A model generated the notes under the pieces. The model was not told where the DNA came from and did not search any database. It saw only the letters and a program-made list of their open reading frames with translations. Both the position numbers and the translations under genes were made by a program. 64,000 bases of DNA from Puffinus mauretanicus (lineage: Eukaryota; Chordata; Aves; Procellariiformes; Procellariidae), in the NCBI GenBank assembly GCA_023333565.1, contig JAJKFH010003575.1:186001-250000 (forward strand). The letters run 5' to 3'. The first letter of the stretch is position 1; every line of letters begins with the position of its first letter. Below are positions 47,111 to 59,400 of this stretch, one piece after another.

Positions 47111-49849
47111 AATCCCCCTCAAGCACCAGATCTCAGAGCCTGGTTCTTCCACGTTAACCCTTCCATACCCTTGTCCCACCAACACCCTTTGCCTAGTTCC
47201 CCTCACCTTTTTACAACCCTCCCAGAGGCACCCGGGGACCAAACCAGCCCCAAAGCCCCAACCTCTGCCATCCCAACAGGATTCTAAACGTAGCACAAAG
47301 CCCAGCCATACAGCACCTCACTGTATGGCCTGATATATGTCCTAGGGGACATCCCCACACCCTGCAACTCATCCTCGAGGTCAGCCAGTTCCCTCTGGCC
47401 GAACATCTCATCTGCCCCGTAAGGACGGTGCCTCTCGGCTTGGTTTTGCAGGCGAATCTTGGCATGAAAAATGAGATCTTCCCTTAAAGGCTTTAAAGCA
47501 GATTTAAGCTCTCCTGCGTGGGGTTAATCTGCCCAGCAGTGCCCTTTGCCACCTCCCCCAGCCCCCCGGCAGAAGTCTTCTCCACTGACATACTCCCACA
47601 GGCACTTGAAACCCCGTCAAGTCCAGATGAGGAGACCTGGAGGATCTCCTTTGCCTAAAAATGAGAGCAAAGCTACAGGTCGGTCCAGCACAGCCCCCTT
47701 TGGTAACAGTCCTGGGTTTCCACCTCCCTCCACCCCAGGAGCTTGAGGATGCCCACGGTAGTTCTCCATGGGCATCCATCACCAGCTGAAAGAGCTCCCT
47801 TGAACAGACAACGCTGCGGGGGAGACAGCAGCCGAGCAGGGATTTTGCTGGGCTCGTGGCCATGTCAAAACCCCACCTAAGTCATTTCTTACCAGAACAG
47901 GCAAGGATGGGGGGCTGGTGGCAGAGAGCAGGGTGGAACTTGACTCCGCCACGAACCTCCCGAGTGCCTTGGTCATGTCACTTTGCCCCTTTTTTACATG
48001 TCACCGCTGTGCAGACAGGATTATTGCTTCTGCGTGTCACACGGAGTGTCCCTAGGACATGACAAAGGGGTTTGATTTCTATTCTGAGCAGGGCCTGCTA
48101 CAGCAAGCCCCGCTGCCTTCCTCAAAACCTGCTTTGCCTTTCGCTAAGGCCTTGATCCTCCACTCTGCTGCCAACGAGAAAGTTTTTCCCAACCAATTCT
48201 GGCGCACCGTTCCTGGCAAGCGCCAGACACCGAGTAAGCCGGCTCCCACGCACGCGGCAGCGTTTGTACACACGCACCCATTGCAGGGGGGGATTTAGAC
48301 CTCACATCCAGCTCCCAAGGGTGGAAGGTCTCTCAAAGAGCATCCATCAATCCCTCTTGGGTTTTACAACCCTGCTGCCTGGCTCATGGGCTGGAGCTGG
48401 GCCCCAGGCAATTCGCATTATAGAATTACTTAAATAAGTAGGAGGCAGCCTATGTTCCTGGGAAGGGCAGGGGGGAAATGGATGGCACCAGCAGGACAGA
48501 TGTGACATTGCACTGAGCGGGAGCTAAGTGGTGACCACCCGGATCGGGCCCCAGCTCCTCCATCCATGCCTGGCTCTGCTGCTTTTCCCCCTCTCCGCTT
48601 CTTGCAGCCCCAAGGATGCTCCCAACAAGTGATACCTGTTCTCGCCTGCATCCCTAAGCTTGCCCCTCCTCAATTCACCCCGAGCAGCACGGTTAGCCAG
48701 GCTCTCTGCATCTGCCTTGGGCTACCCACCACCCATGTGCAGAGTGTGGGGCGGGAGATACAGCTGCAGGGACCCTGTGTTGCCCTCACCCCAGTATAAC
48801 ACCAGTTCAGCACACCTGGACACCAGGCTGAGCCTGGGAGGGGGATCTGAGCCCCGAAATATGTGAGAGTGGATGGAAATGAAAGGCGCCCTGGGGAAAG
48901 TCTGCAGCACGTCCTTGCTGGATGCAGCAAGAAAAGCAGCTGAGGATTTAACAGCATCCCCCGCTCCCCGCCGTGCTCGTTGCCCTGCTTTCATCTCCAT
49001 TTGCCACATCTGCCCGCGCTCCCCACCAAGCTCAGAGCTAACGCAGCATCCAGGCAGAAATGTAATGGTAATTGGTAATAAATAATTGGTAATAAATCCA
49101 AGCATCGCACGTGGGTGGATCTGCAGGGTCAGGCGAGCAGCCCGGGCTCACCTGGCAGCTACCGGAGCGGGAGGCGAGGGACAGAGGACCAGAGCCACTT
49201 CTGATGGGACACCCTCCACTAGAAAGCACCAAGCTGGTTTCTCAGGTTCAAAATAATATTTTTCGGGGCAGGAAGAAAGGGAGAAAAGGATGGTGCCTCC
49301 CACCCCTGGGATACAGGAAATCCAGATTCGTATCTCTGCCTTGAAACCCGAAAAGACATCAGTCTGCTGCGCCCCAGCAGCAGCCTGGCCCACCCCGGGG
49401 GCAGGAGCTCTCCCTCGCCTTGCATTTTGTGCAACTTACTAAAAGCCCTTGGGTTTGTCCCCAAAAAATAGAACAAAGAGCAATACCGAAACCTCAGGAT
49501 TTTTTCCCGGCGCAGAAATCCTGCTCTCCAGCCAGCTCCGGTCTCTGCGAGGCCTCGCTGCCGAAAGTTTCTGTCCAGCTTGGCTCCGCCAGCAGAAACA
49601 ACCCGGCCTGGGAGCAGCTGTGGGGTTTTAACCATCCCGGGCGCGACTTTCAGATGCACCGGCCCTGAGCACCCCAACTTCCAGCATCCCCAAAAACTAG
49701 ACCTCACGCCGACGCTCGCTAAAGGCAAAAGCAGCAACGTGCTCCACGCCAGGCAGCGCAGGGGAGGAGGCGGGTGCCTGCTTTTAGCTTTTTTTTTGCC
49801 CCAAAATAATCTTACACACACACCCCCACCCCCCGCAATGCAGCTACAC

Positions 49850-50200
49850 CCCCATTCCCAAAGCCACAGGTGCCCTGAGCATCCCCCGAGGGGGAGCCTG
49901 GACCCCCGGGATAGGGCGCGGAGCCGCCTCCCCGCGGAGGGAGCAGCAGCGGGGAGGGGAAGGGGGGGATGCGGGGACAAGTCGCCCCCCTCCCCCCGGG
50001 GCCGGGGCTCGCCTTACCTACCCGTTGCCGGTGCTGTTGCCCGATGCCGGTGGCCGGTGCCGCCGCTCCGGGCGTGCCGCTGCCCGCAGCGCTTCGCCTC
50101 CCCCCCCCTACCCCCGCCAAGCACCGCCCCGACGGGGCGGGCAGCGACCGCCGCCCCCGCGCCTGCGCTGGGACCGGCACCGGGAAGGCGAACCAGCACC
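49850..50200 (-). promoter_or_regulatory. CpG island and presumed CAPN5 promoter
   Basis: This block of very high GC and dense CpG is the strongest of its kind in the window. It contains back-to-back GC boxes forming a near-perfect palindrome at 50124-50140 (CCGCCCCG-A-CGGGGCGG) and an NRF1-like site with one mismatch at 50159-50168 (GCGCCTGCGC). No TATA box is evident. It lies 16.5 kb upstream of the first coding exon, and a good minus-strand splice donor sits inside it. The position fits the known non-coding first exon of CAPN5. Confidence 0.75.
50018..50120 (-). other. CAPN5: Probable non-coding exon 1 of CAPN5 (5'UTR), boundaries approximate
   Basis: On the minus strand the CpG island contains GGGTAG|GTAAGG, with the donor at 50012-50017, a strong consensus. 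An overlapping alternative is ACGG|GTAGGT, ending the exon at 50022. The stretch 50018-50100 has no ATG on the minus strand, as expected for a 5'UTR. Splicing to the acceptor at 33482-33483 would give a leader ending GGCCGGTGGGGAAGG before the start codon. The transcription start is only a guess, placed below the GC boxes. Confidence 0.55.
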
Positions 50201-50720
50201 GGGAATGGGAATGGGCACCGGGAATGGTCGGTACTCCCTACCGTTGGGAACTGGGATCGTCACTAGGGACTGGCACCGCCCGGCAGTGGGAAATGGGAGT
50301 GGCACCGGCTGGCGCTGGTCCAGGACCTTCTCCCGGGACTGGGGACCAGTATGGTAAACTGGGAACCCCACTGGGAATCGGGATTTGAGACGGGTATTGC
50401 CCAGGCACCAGGATATGGGATCAACTGGGAAACGGGCCCATCACCGGGAGCTGGCACCATCCACATGGGAAACTGGGACAGGGAACTGGGGCTGCCCAGG
50501 CACCAGTACCACCAGCTGGGTCCAGGGAACTGGGACCAATGCCTGGATCACCTGGGCACTGGCAGCAGCCACTGGGACTTCCCAGGCACTGGCACTTGGA
50601 CCAGCACTGCCCTGGCACTGGATACTGGGACAAGGTCCCACTGGCTCTGCCTGGAACCTGGCACCAGGACTGGGAACTGGGCAAACTGGAGCACCACGCA
50701 CCAGCAGAGCGCTGCACACC
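50165..50720. repeat. Degenerate G-rich minisatellite beside the CAPN5 promoter
   Basis: About 550 bp made of irregularly spaced, related short units: CTGGGAACTGGGA, CACCGGGAATGGG, CCAGGCACTGGCAC. There is no fixed period; the recurring core is ACTGGGA with GGCAC spacers. Three-G runs recur densely on the plus strand, so it could form G-quadruplexes. The long overlapping frames here (149 and 191 codons on plus) are by-products of the low-complexity repeat. Confidence 0.8.
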
Positions 50721-52429
50721 GGGGTCACCCAGGCACCAGGGTGCATTACGACATCACCCATAGAGGGTGCAGGGGAGAGTCATCAGGGGTCGCAGGATTT
50801 GGGAGCAAAGGGGACATCCCCCAGTCAGGAATGATGCGGGGCAGGATCACTGAGGTTGAAGGAGACGTGTTTTCCAGCCCCAGACCAAAGTTATTCCCCT
50901 TTTCTGTTTTACAAGAGGGAAACTGAGGCACTGGAGAGAGAGTTCAAAGGCTGGGTGGCTGCTTGACCCCCCCTGCCCATCCACGGAGGTGGACATGCAA
51001 TGGGTGTCACGGGGCTGGTGATGGGGCCGAGCTGGCCAGATCAGCTGTGCCCCCAGGGTGGAAAATGTACATTCCCAGCTTACAAACATACAGCTGAGAG
51101 GGGAAAAATAAACACGACCCACCCAAAAGTGCATCCCCCACAGCGGGAAGGAGCCGGTGGGGTTTTACAGACCCTGTGTCACGGGCAGCTCTGATCTGAC
51201 GCTCTCACTTGACGCACAAGCTTTATTGGCAGTATTCAGGGTTTATCGTAAATTAGGCCAAAAAGAGATGGCAAGGGAAGAACAATTAAAGAAAACGTTT
51301 GTAAATGACGGGAATAAACTTTTTGCATTCAAAACTAGACAACAAAAAAAACCAAGGCCAAGGGTTAGCTGCTGCCTGCCAGCGACAGAGTGAAAGCTTA
51401 AAGACATCTGCTTGCCACGTTTGCAGTAATGCAGTGAAATTTTGGTGATAAAATTCGGTGTCACCTCCAGCCGTACGTGGTCACCACGGATCACGTGGGT
51501 GATTCACCTCCTCTAGGGCCAGCCATTTCCTTAAGTTTCTTATTATCTGAAATCCCCCTGGACTTTTCATATTGAGGTTCTTGGTATTTTCCTGTTAATT
51601 TTATGATCATTTCATTACTTATTCAATTCATGCAATATTTGTGTTACAATTATTTTAATTCATTTATTAGTTGAAGGAATAGGAAAGCCAAAAATCTGTA
51701 GTTTCACGAATGCTTTCTTTGGCAGCAAAAGCCATTTTCTAAGGTTTTCCTTCTCTTTGCTTGTTTTCCCCTCTCCCCCACGGATCTCGGGGCTGCTGTG
51801 CTCAAAACCAGGTCAGTGCAAGAGTCCTGTTTCATGCACCCCTCTTCTCTCCCCTCATCAAAAATTGCCAAAAAAAACCCCAACCCTAAAGCCCAACAGG
51901 GTTTTAGGATCCCATATTTAGGACCCCGTATTAGGTCCGGAGCCCGGCCGTGCGCAGTGCTGAACCATCGCCCTAACCGTGGTGGGAAACCCCAGCAGCA
52001 AATGGCAAAGACCAAAAAAAAAGGGGGGGGGGGAAGACAAACCCTCAAGTTTCTGAATGTTTGTAAAGGGGAAGAGTAGATCCTACACAGGTCTCCAACC
52101 CCCAAATCATCAGTAATGGCCCTAAAACCAGCTACCAGGCAGGCTAGGGCAGGGATGGGTGCTGCTGCTGCTGCTCCCCGGGAGGGCAGGGAGAGCATAG
52201 AGCCCATTTTGATTTGCAATGTGCTTAAATGGGGAGACATTCCATCACTGTTAATTAATTAATATCATCATCCATCATTCCTCCCACCACTGCAGACACC
52301 TCCTGCCCACTTAGCCGCCGTGGGCTTGCTTTAACAGCAACGGAGGTAAATAGGTGAATTCCTATCGCACTGTTTCACCTATTTGACCCCAAAGCTGCTA
52401 AGGGGACGTGGGGACCGGGGGGCAGTTTG

Positions 52430-52840
52430 TCATCCACGGGGGTGATGGGCGATGTCGTGCGGCGCCGGACGAAAGGATTAAAAAGAGGAAGAAGTAAAAA
52501 TGAAAAACCAGAGAAAATGGGCTCACCCTTGAGACGAATCAGCAGCGGGAGCCCGCCTTTTATTTTGTTAATCGGCTGGAAAACGTTAGGGAAAGTCTCC
52601 TCCGCTGAATTAAGGCGGCGAGCGGGTCCCCAGCCGCTCCCATCTCCCCACGGGGACATGGAGCCCGAGCCCGCTCTCGTCGCAGGCCCAGATCTCACCG
52701 ATTAACTTAGTTGCATTTTCGATTTCAGCCTCAGCAGGGGAAGGAAAATTATGTAAATACGATTTATAACGACGCTTCGTTGCTCCTCAGCATGGTAACA
52801 AATGAGGCCGCGGTGACGGGGGTGACACGAGGGCTGCGCC
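52430..52840. promoter_or_regulatory. Second, weaker CpG-enriched patch
   Basis: CpG-bearing blocks GTCGTGCGGCGCCGGACGAA, GGCGGCGAGCGGGTCC and GAGGCCGCGGTGACGG cluster here among otherwise CpG-poor sequence. It could be an alternative promoter or an unmethylated enhancer upstream of CAPN5. No splice donor or coding segment is assigned. Confidence 0.35.
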
Positions 52841-52849
52841 GGGGGGAAG

Positions 52850-53035
52850 GAAGAAATAATGACGCTTTAAAACTGGACCCTGAAAATAAGTAGGAATAAG
52901 GTAAAAGGCAAAGTGGAGGAGGAAAATTGCAGCCGGCGATTCGAAGAAATAATGACGCTTTAAAACTGGACCCCGAAAATAAGTAGGAATAAGGTAAAAG
53001 GCAAAGTGGAGGAGGAAAATTGCAGCCGGCGATTC
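52850..53035. repeat. Two-copy 93-bp tandem duplication
   Basis: Units 52850-52942 and 52943-53035, each beginning GAAGAAATAATGACGC and ending GCAGCCGGCGATTC. I see one base difference (CCCTGAAA versus CCCCGAAA). The near-identity suggests a recent event or gene conversion. It lies 2.8 kb upstream of the CAPN5 CpG island. Confidence 0.95.
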
Positions 53036-55882
53036 CTCCAACAAACGGGATTTCATTGTTCCTTCTGGGATTTCAAAGCAGATAACTTAGGGAGGTTTTC
53101 CTCCCTCCTGGGAATAATTTGTTGTTCTTGCTCACGCAGGGGACCCCCAAAGTGAGGTTTGGTCCAAGGCGGTTCAAGGTGAGGGTCTGCCTGCCTGGGA
53201 CGGTGGAGAACTGCCCACTCCTGCCACCCCTGCTCCTGCGAGGCCAGCTCTCCCCCTCCGAGGGCATGTTTGGGGGAGAAAAGTGCGAAAACGACTGCAG
53301 GTGGGCGGCTGGTGCCCATATCCTTATTTTCATGCCATGGAGACGCAAGGAGCAACCTCCGACGGCCCCATCCCCAACGCAGGAGCTGCGTGCTGAGAGC
53401 GATCTGAGCACTGTTGGTCCCACCAGCTTGAGTCTTCTGCTACTCTTTGAAGAGACCAAGAAATGAGCCTGCTACAATTCCTCCGGTGGTCCATCTGCAC
53501 ATGAATTAAACAGCATTTTTCTCAATTTTACAAAGTTGTTTGCCCCGGTTGCAGCCGCTGGGATACCAGTAATGTATTCTCTCCTTTGCCTCTCCACATG
53601 ATTGCAGCATAATCTCCTACTCACTTGATTTATTTAAGCAGGCCTTCAGATGCTCCAGTAATGGGAGTCATTTAGGTCCCTCTGCAGATATGTATTTATT
53701 TATTGCTGTTCATTCAAACTGCAGAGCCAGTTGGCAGGAGAGAGACAAGACTGGGGTCACAAGGATGCTAAATTATTCGCTGTCAAAAATAGCTGGTTGA
53801 GAAAGTTGAATTAAGCAAGGTCATTCAAGGTCATAGTCAATCACTGGTGGGAGGAGAAGGGCGTTAATTAGCTGTTTTATTTATGGGGGTCATTGTGACC
53901 AAAGGACCATCGGTTGGTAACGAAAAGGGAAACTATAGCAACTCCTCTTGTTCTTTGGCAGAAGCAGCTCTTGAATGAGAAGCCAAATTGCTGTCCTTGA
54001 CCATGACGGAGAAGTTGAGGCTATTGAAAGGCAGCGTTGTGATGCTCACGGAGACCCTGTGGAGCCCCGTGAGGCATGGGCCAGGGAATTCCCCCTTGCA
54101 AAGTCCATCTTGGGGCTGAACTTGGTAATACTCCTTCCACAAAGATGCTTGAGAAGCGGCTGGGGAGGTGCTTAGCAATGGTGGAGGTCTCAGAGGGCAT
54201 CTGAGATACTTTGGTCGCTCATGCAGACAAGCCCTTGACCGAGATTTTGCCATCTCTCTTGGCAGATGGTCCAGGAGCTGCATATCCTTTCTGTTAATAC
54301 TTGTGTTTCATTTCCCATTTGAACTTCACCAGCGTCTTCTTACAGCTATTAGACCTTGCAATATTCTTTTCCTCCTAGTTTAATTGCTCCCTAAGATCAG
54401 GCATCTTCTCTCTTTCCATTCTCCTCTATGCACTACCATGGACCAGCTAAGGTAGGAAAACCAGTTACTAAACTGGGCAGGTATAACCTGGAGTCACTAG
54501 GAGCCAACAAATCCACACCTTGTAGCTTGCTGCATGATCTTCCGCAGGATCATGGCAGCCAGGTCTTTAATGATAGCAGTACCTGGCCAGAAGAGACCTT
54601 TCCATCCAGAGGTCCATATCAATAACCTTTCATCATCAAAAGGCCCATTTTTCCCCTATTTCTTCATAAAATGAGAGGTGGAAACCGTAAGGCCTGACGA
54701 AACCCACCCTCTGCCTTGCTGCCTGGCGAACGCATCAGCCGCGGTTTGGGATGCGCCCGCGCCGTGATCTGCACAGCAGTCGGCTGGCAAACAGCTCGCG
54801 CTAATTGATAACTCTGCTGGGAAATCCATACCATTAAATTCTCCACTTAATTGTCTGTATCAGCGCTTACTTCTGCACAGTCACAAATCAGGCAGCTTTT
54901 TAATGGGCCGGCTGCTATTAAGCAAGACAACCAGCAAGAAGCTTGCTTGAAGAAGAATGAAAACGCGATATCGGGGTTTATAATGGAGGAGAGCGTTGAT
55001 GTTGCAGCTGAGATCAGGGTGGGAACTGTGGCCCGGAGAGATGCTGAGAGATTGGCCTTCCCCTGAAAAGCCAGCACGGTAAATCAGCAGAGGAAAGGTT
55101 ATCCATGATTATATCTACAGAAGGTATCACAAATCAAGCTCTGGCAGCACGGGGCTGCTTGAGCATTTACTCTTCTCTATCTTGAATCCTCCTTGAACCC
55201 TCCTCCTCGGGGGTGACGCCAGGTGACACAAGTGTGGGAAATGGGGCTCAGGTCCCCAGTCCCTTGGCTGGCTCAGCAGCCTTTTGCTCAGCAGTATGTA
55301 ATTAGAGGAGAGCTGGGCTTACTCTAACAGCTCTCCTACCCCGCATCGACCTGCTCTCCTACGCAAGTACTCGCCTGCTTATGAATAAGCGGCTTCAGAA
55401 GAAAATGCCCAAGTGCTGAAAAAAAAAAAATGGTGTTGCAAAGCCTGGTCTAGGGATGTGCTGCAACATTAAAACTCAAACGTGCCAGCCCAGCCCTGCA
55501 GCACTTGGGGGTCATCTGCACTTAAGGAGATGAGGTTGGGGCAAGCGTCCTGGCTAAACCCCAGCTGGGTTTGCAGCCGGGTGGCTGAAGAGCTAAACTG
55601 CTGTGCAGAATGGGGAGATAGCACCTAAAGGGCAGCTTGGAGGATGCAGATGTGAGCATTTCCCACCCTCTTAACCCATCATAGTTCCTTCTGGGCTCCA
55701 GGAGTGTGACATGGCCCCTCTATTCCTGGGCTTTCAAAGAGCCTGAACCCATCTTCCCAACAGAGCGGAGAAACCCTCAAATTTTCAAGGCTTCCAGACA
55801 TAAGCTGATGGACCTAGGAATAGCAGAGAACTGAGTAACAGCCAATAGTACTCCTCCATCTTACCTGCCATCCATCCTTTTC

Positions 55883-56410
55883 ACAGAATCATTAAGGTTG
55901 GAAAAGACCTCTAAGATCATCGAGTCCAACCATCAACCCAACACCACCATGCCCACTAAACCATGTCCCTAAGCACCACATCTACACGGCTTTTAAATAC
56001 TTCCAGGGATGGGGACTCCACCACTTCCCTGGGCAGCCTGTTCCAAGGCCTGACCACTCTTTCAGGAAAGAAATTTTTCCTAATGTCCAATCTAAACCCT
56101 CCTGGCAACTTGAGGCCATTTCCTCTCGTCCTATCGGCTTGTTACTTGGCAGAAGAGACCAACCCCACCTCGCTACAACCTCCTTTCAGGTAGTTGTAGA
56201 AGCGATGAGGTCTCCCCTCAGCCTCCTCTTCTCCAGACTAAACAGTTCCCTCAGCCGCTCCCCATCAGACTTGTGCTCCAGGCCCTTCACCAGCTTCGTT
56301 GCCCTCCTCTGGACACGCTCCAGCACCTCCATGTCCTTCTTGTAGTGAGGGGCCCAAAACTGAACACAGGATTCAAGGTGCGGCCTCACCAGTGCCGAGG
56401 ACAGGGGCTG
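55883..56410 (-). mobile_element. CR1 LINE 3' fragment, upstream of CAPN5
   Basis: Begins CACAGAATCATTAAGGTTGG and ends near GGCCTCACCAGTGCCGAGG. It has small deletions (CCCTCCTGGCAACTTG; AAACAGTTCCCTCAG) compared with the other young copies, breaking ORF2. Confidence 0.94.
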
Positions 56411-59400
56411 GACTATTATAGAAAACAAATCCCAGCACCATGTCCCTTATGCTCCTCCTTAACTGAAAAGAACAAAATCTTTCCTGAAACCCCAACGGGA
56501 TGCCAGAACCAGGTGGGAGTCGGTCGTAACAACCTACGGGTGCTGCCCTCTGCCAAAGCCCTGAGACAGCAGCAGATAAAAGCGGTGGCCGAGAGCTCCC
56601 ACCTTGCCAGGGTTTCTCATGACACAAGCAGCACTGGAGCGCTCGGAAGTCAATCCCACCTCCTGGCCACAAACCCTCCAGGACTTTGGTCATGATTCAG
56701 CCATGACCACCCAAGCTGGAGAGGACCAGGGCTCAGCTGCTTTGGCAGGGATGCACCTCTGCTCGGGAGCAGACAGCGTTATAGGAGTTCAGTCGATGAC
56801 CTTGATTTTTCCATGGGGTCTTCCACAGGGAGAAGCAAGACGGTTTGGAAAACAAGCGGGTTGCCAGCAATCCTACATTCCCTGGAGCAGAGAGGAAGGA
56901 AAGGAGCAAACCGCTGTCCTCTCAGCTGCTCTTTATTTATGACAGGTCAGAAGCCGCCCTAACAAATGCTGACTCGCAACAGTCCTGCCAAGAGCTTTTT
57001 AGGCAATTTTCCTGCTGATTCTCTTCTTCACCCCAGAGACGAGAAAATTACAGGGTTCCCCCCCCCCCCGTCACCACCTCTGCCTTCAGCCCCCAGCAGA
57101 CAAACATCTGAAGCTCCCGTTTCCAGCAGCTCCCAAGAGCATACAGAGACCCGGGCAATGAGGAGCCGCACATCAAGGCTCTTCCGCACAACTCTTCTTG
57201 CAGATAAGCAGCTTGTTGTGATGTTAGGACAACTTCTGATCGTGGCTTCACAAGCCTAAATCAACGCTTGGGGGAATGACTTTGGATTTACACTGGTGTC
57301 ACCGAGACCGGGTTTTGCTTGGTAACAGCTTCCCTCTGCAAGTCACGCTCGCTGCGCAAACCCGTGGCTTGTTTCTGAAGGACTCACAGAAAGGCGGGAT
57401 TTGCTTTTTCTAAGCAAATTTTAGAAAACTCTGCTGTGTTTTGAGTTTCTCTTTGTTTCCCAGTTTCCTAACAATACTGTCCATTTACAATGAGTAGATA
57501 CATCAAAACACCACCTGGTTCCTGTGTCAGAAGAGACACTGTCCTTCCAGTCGGTCATCTTCAGATATCGCTTTTGGACTGCCCTCCTTGGTTTTTGGAG
57601 TGGTCAGCTCTGGGGAGGAGCAGCAGGCAAACGATGGACCTCACGGGAACACCCGTGAGCAAGTCCTTGCTACCATTATGAAGAGCAAAGCTCCCAGAAC
57701 AAGACAGGGCCAAAGATGACTCAGATGATTCCCTACAAGACAAGACAGTAAGATGACTAGCCAGTGGATCTGAAAGGACAAATGTCCCCAGGGAGTTACT
57801 CATTTTGTGCAATGTATTTCTGACTGAGCTACCTCCAAAACCCGCCAGGACCTATGGGTTGGCCACTCACATCCATTGCATTTCAAAGAATCGGAGGTTT
57901 CAGAGGGGCTGAGGATAGTTTGCCGTGGTGGCCATGTGTCCCAACAGTCCCTTCAACCCCCTGCACCAGGAACCACGCATCTATGTTTCCATCACACTCA
58001 TCCCATGAGAACTTGTCATTTGGAAACATCCCCACCGTTACCAGGGCAGGTATCTTCACTCTACGACCTACTCTCCTTCAGCAAGGAATGTCTCTAGGAC
58101 ATGTCCTGGAGGCTCCTAGGGTATTTCCTTCTATGTATTTCTTATCAGCCTAACCTTGACCCCAACATCAGCGTGCAGCAACTCCAGCACTTGTGCTGAC
58201 TGCCGCACTTGGTGAGGAAGCCAACTCCAACCTCTGCTCCCAGACTGTCTCCGATTACAGAGCTCGGGGAAGTTGCCTGAGTATTAATTAGAGAGGTCAC
58301 CTCTACATCTCAGCTTCATCCGGGCTTAGCTTCAAACACTAGGCAAGCATAAAACCATTAGCGATATCAAGATTTATTTGCTGCAGTACAGACTGGCTGG
58401 AAAGGTGGAGCTGAGGGTGTGGGAAAACACATCATCAATGTAATTCTTCGTGTGAACCCCAGGAGCAAGGCACGGCTCAGCATCCTCGTCTAACCCCTGA
58501 ACCGTAATTCAGCTTGTTTGGGAGTCCACAAGAGCTTTGACTTGGGTACAGCCCCTCAATGCATGCTCAGAAATCATCCTCTTTTCTTGCAGTCTCTAGC
58601 AATTGGCTTCTGCCCCTTCCTCCTCTGCAAGTTTTATATTTCAGGGGAAAATACTGTCCTGTAGCCAAAATGAGCGTGTAGGAGAAGGAGATGTTCCCAA
58701 ATGTACTTTTTTTCCCAAGAGATCTTTGACACAGTAGTTTCTCATTGCTGCCAATTTGTGAAGTGGACTCAACCATTATTTTAAAAGCTCTGGATACACC
58801 TTTTTAGCATATGCTGGGAAAAGCAGCAATTACCCAGCACTGCTGATGAGACTGCTGGTTACCACCTGTGTTGTGCAAATACTCCCCTCACACACCAGTA
58901 ACACAGGTGACGGTACTGATGGCATCTTGCATGCCTTGATTCCCCTCTTTTTCCAAGTTTTAGAGGACAGGGATGTCTCAATCAAAAATCTTGAGGAGAA
59001 CGTGACGCTAATTTTAAATGCTCTGTGTAGCCAGTGCAGGCTCAGGCACTGCATGCGTGGTGATGAGGCCCCCTAAATCTTCAGAGGGTTCCTGGGAAGG
59101 CTTCTCCACCAACCCCAAAACTACGATATGCCCAAGGCCCACCTAAGCTTCAGCAAACCCTGCCGAGTTAGCTATGTTTTTTTTTTTTTAAAAAAACCTT
59201 ATTTACTTAGCCCTCCAGACAGCTTTCCCCCCTCTTTTGCACAACACAACTACATTAGTCAAGTAAATGAATAACGATACAGTTTCTGAGCAGACCTGTG
59301 GTGCTGCCAAGAAGCTGTTGCTTCATTAAATCCGTGTCATATCTACTTCCACTCACACAAGGATGCATGTCTTGGCTGCTGGGCAATGTACACAAGTCGA

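Larger units (their letters stand above)
33482..50017 (-). other. CAPN5 intron 1 (about 16.5 kb)
   Basis: Runs from the CpG-island donor to the acceptor before the start-codon exon. It holds CR1 pieces at 34903-35557, 36145-36226 (the only plus-strand copy) and 44149-44920, an older LINE remnant at about 46800-47110, tandem CACGTG E-boxes at 37696-37707, a 23-bp palindrome at 44021-44043 and poly-A/T runs. No coding segment is recognised. Confidence 0.65.
50721..55882. other. Non-coding upstream region of CAPN5, right of the minisatellite
   Basis: No exon or gene is recognised. An AT-rich stretch covers about 51530-51700. An inverted repeat with AGGTGAA half-sites lies at 52346-52388, a perfect DR4 nuclear-receptor motif at 53818-53833, and the CpG patch and tandem duplication listed separately lie between. 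The rest looks like unique non-coding DNA. Confidence 0.6.

Noticed and set aside
49219..49980. 253-codon minus-strand open frame just inside CAPN5 intron 1
   Set aside because: Its first codon is TTG, not ATG. It lies in GC-rich sequence where stops are rare, overlaps a long frame on the other strand, and shows no family motif.
49580..50266. 228-codon plus-strand open frame over the CpG island
   Set aside because: Proline/arginine/glycine-rich low-complexity product from CpG-island sequence, with no recognisable domain.
50351..50926. Plus-strand frames of 191 and 149 codons over the minisatellite
   Set aside because: Repetitive Trp/Gly/Thr-rich products caused by the GGGA-type repeat; two frames are open at once, a sign of low complexity rather than coding.
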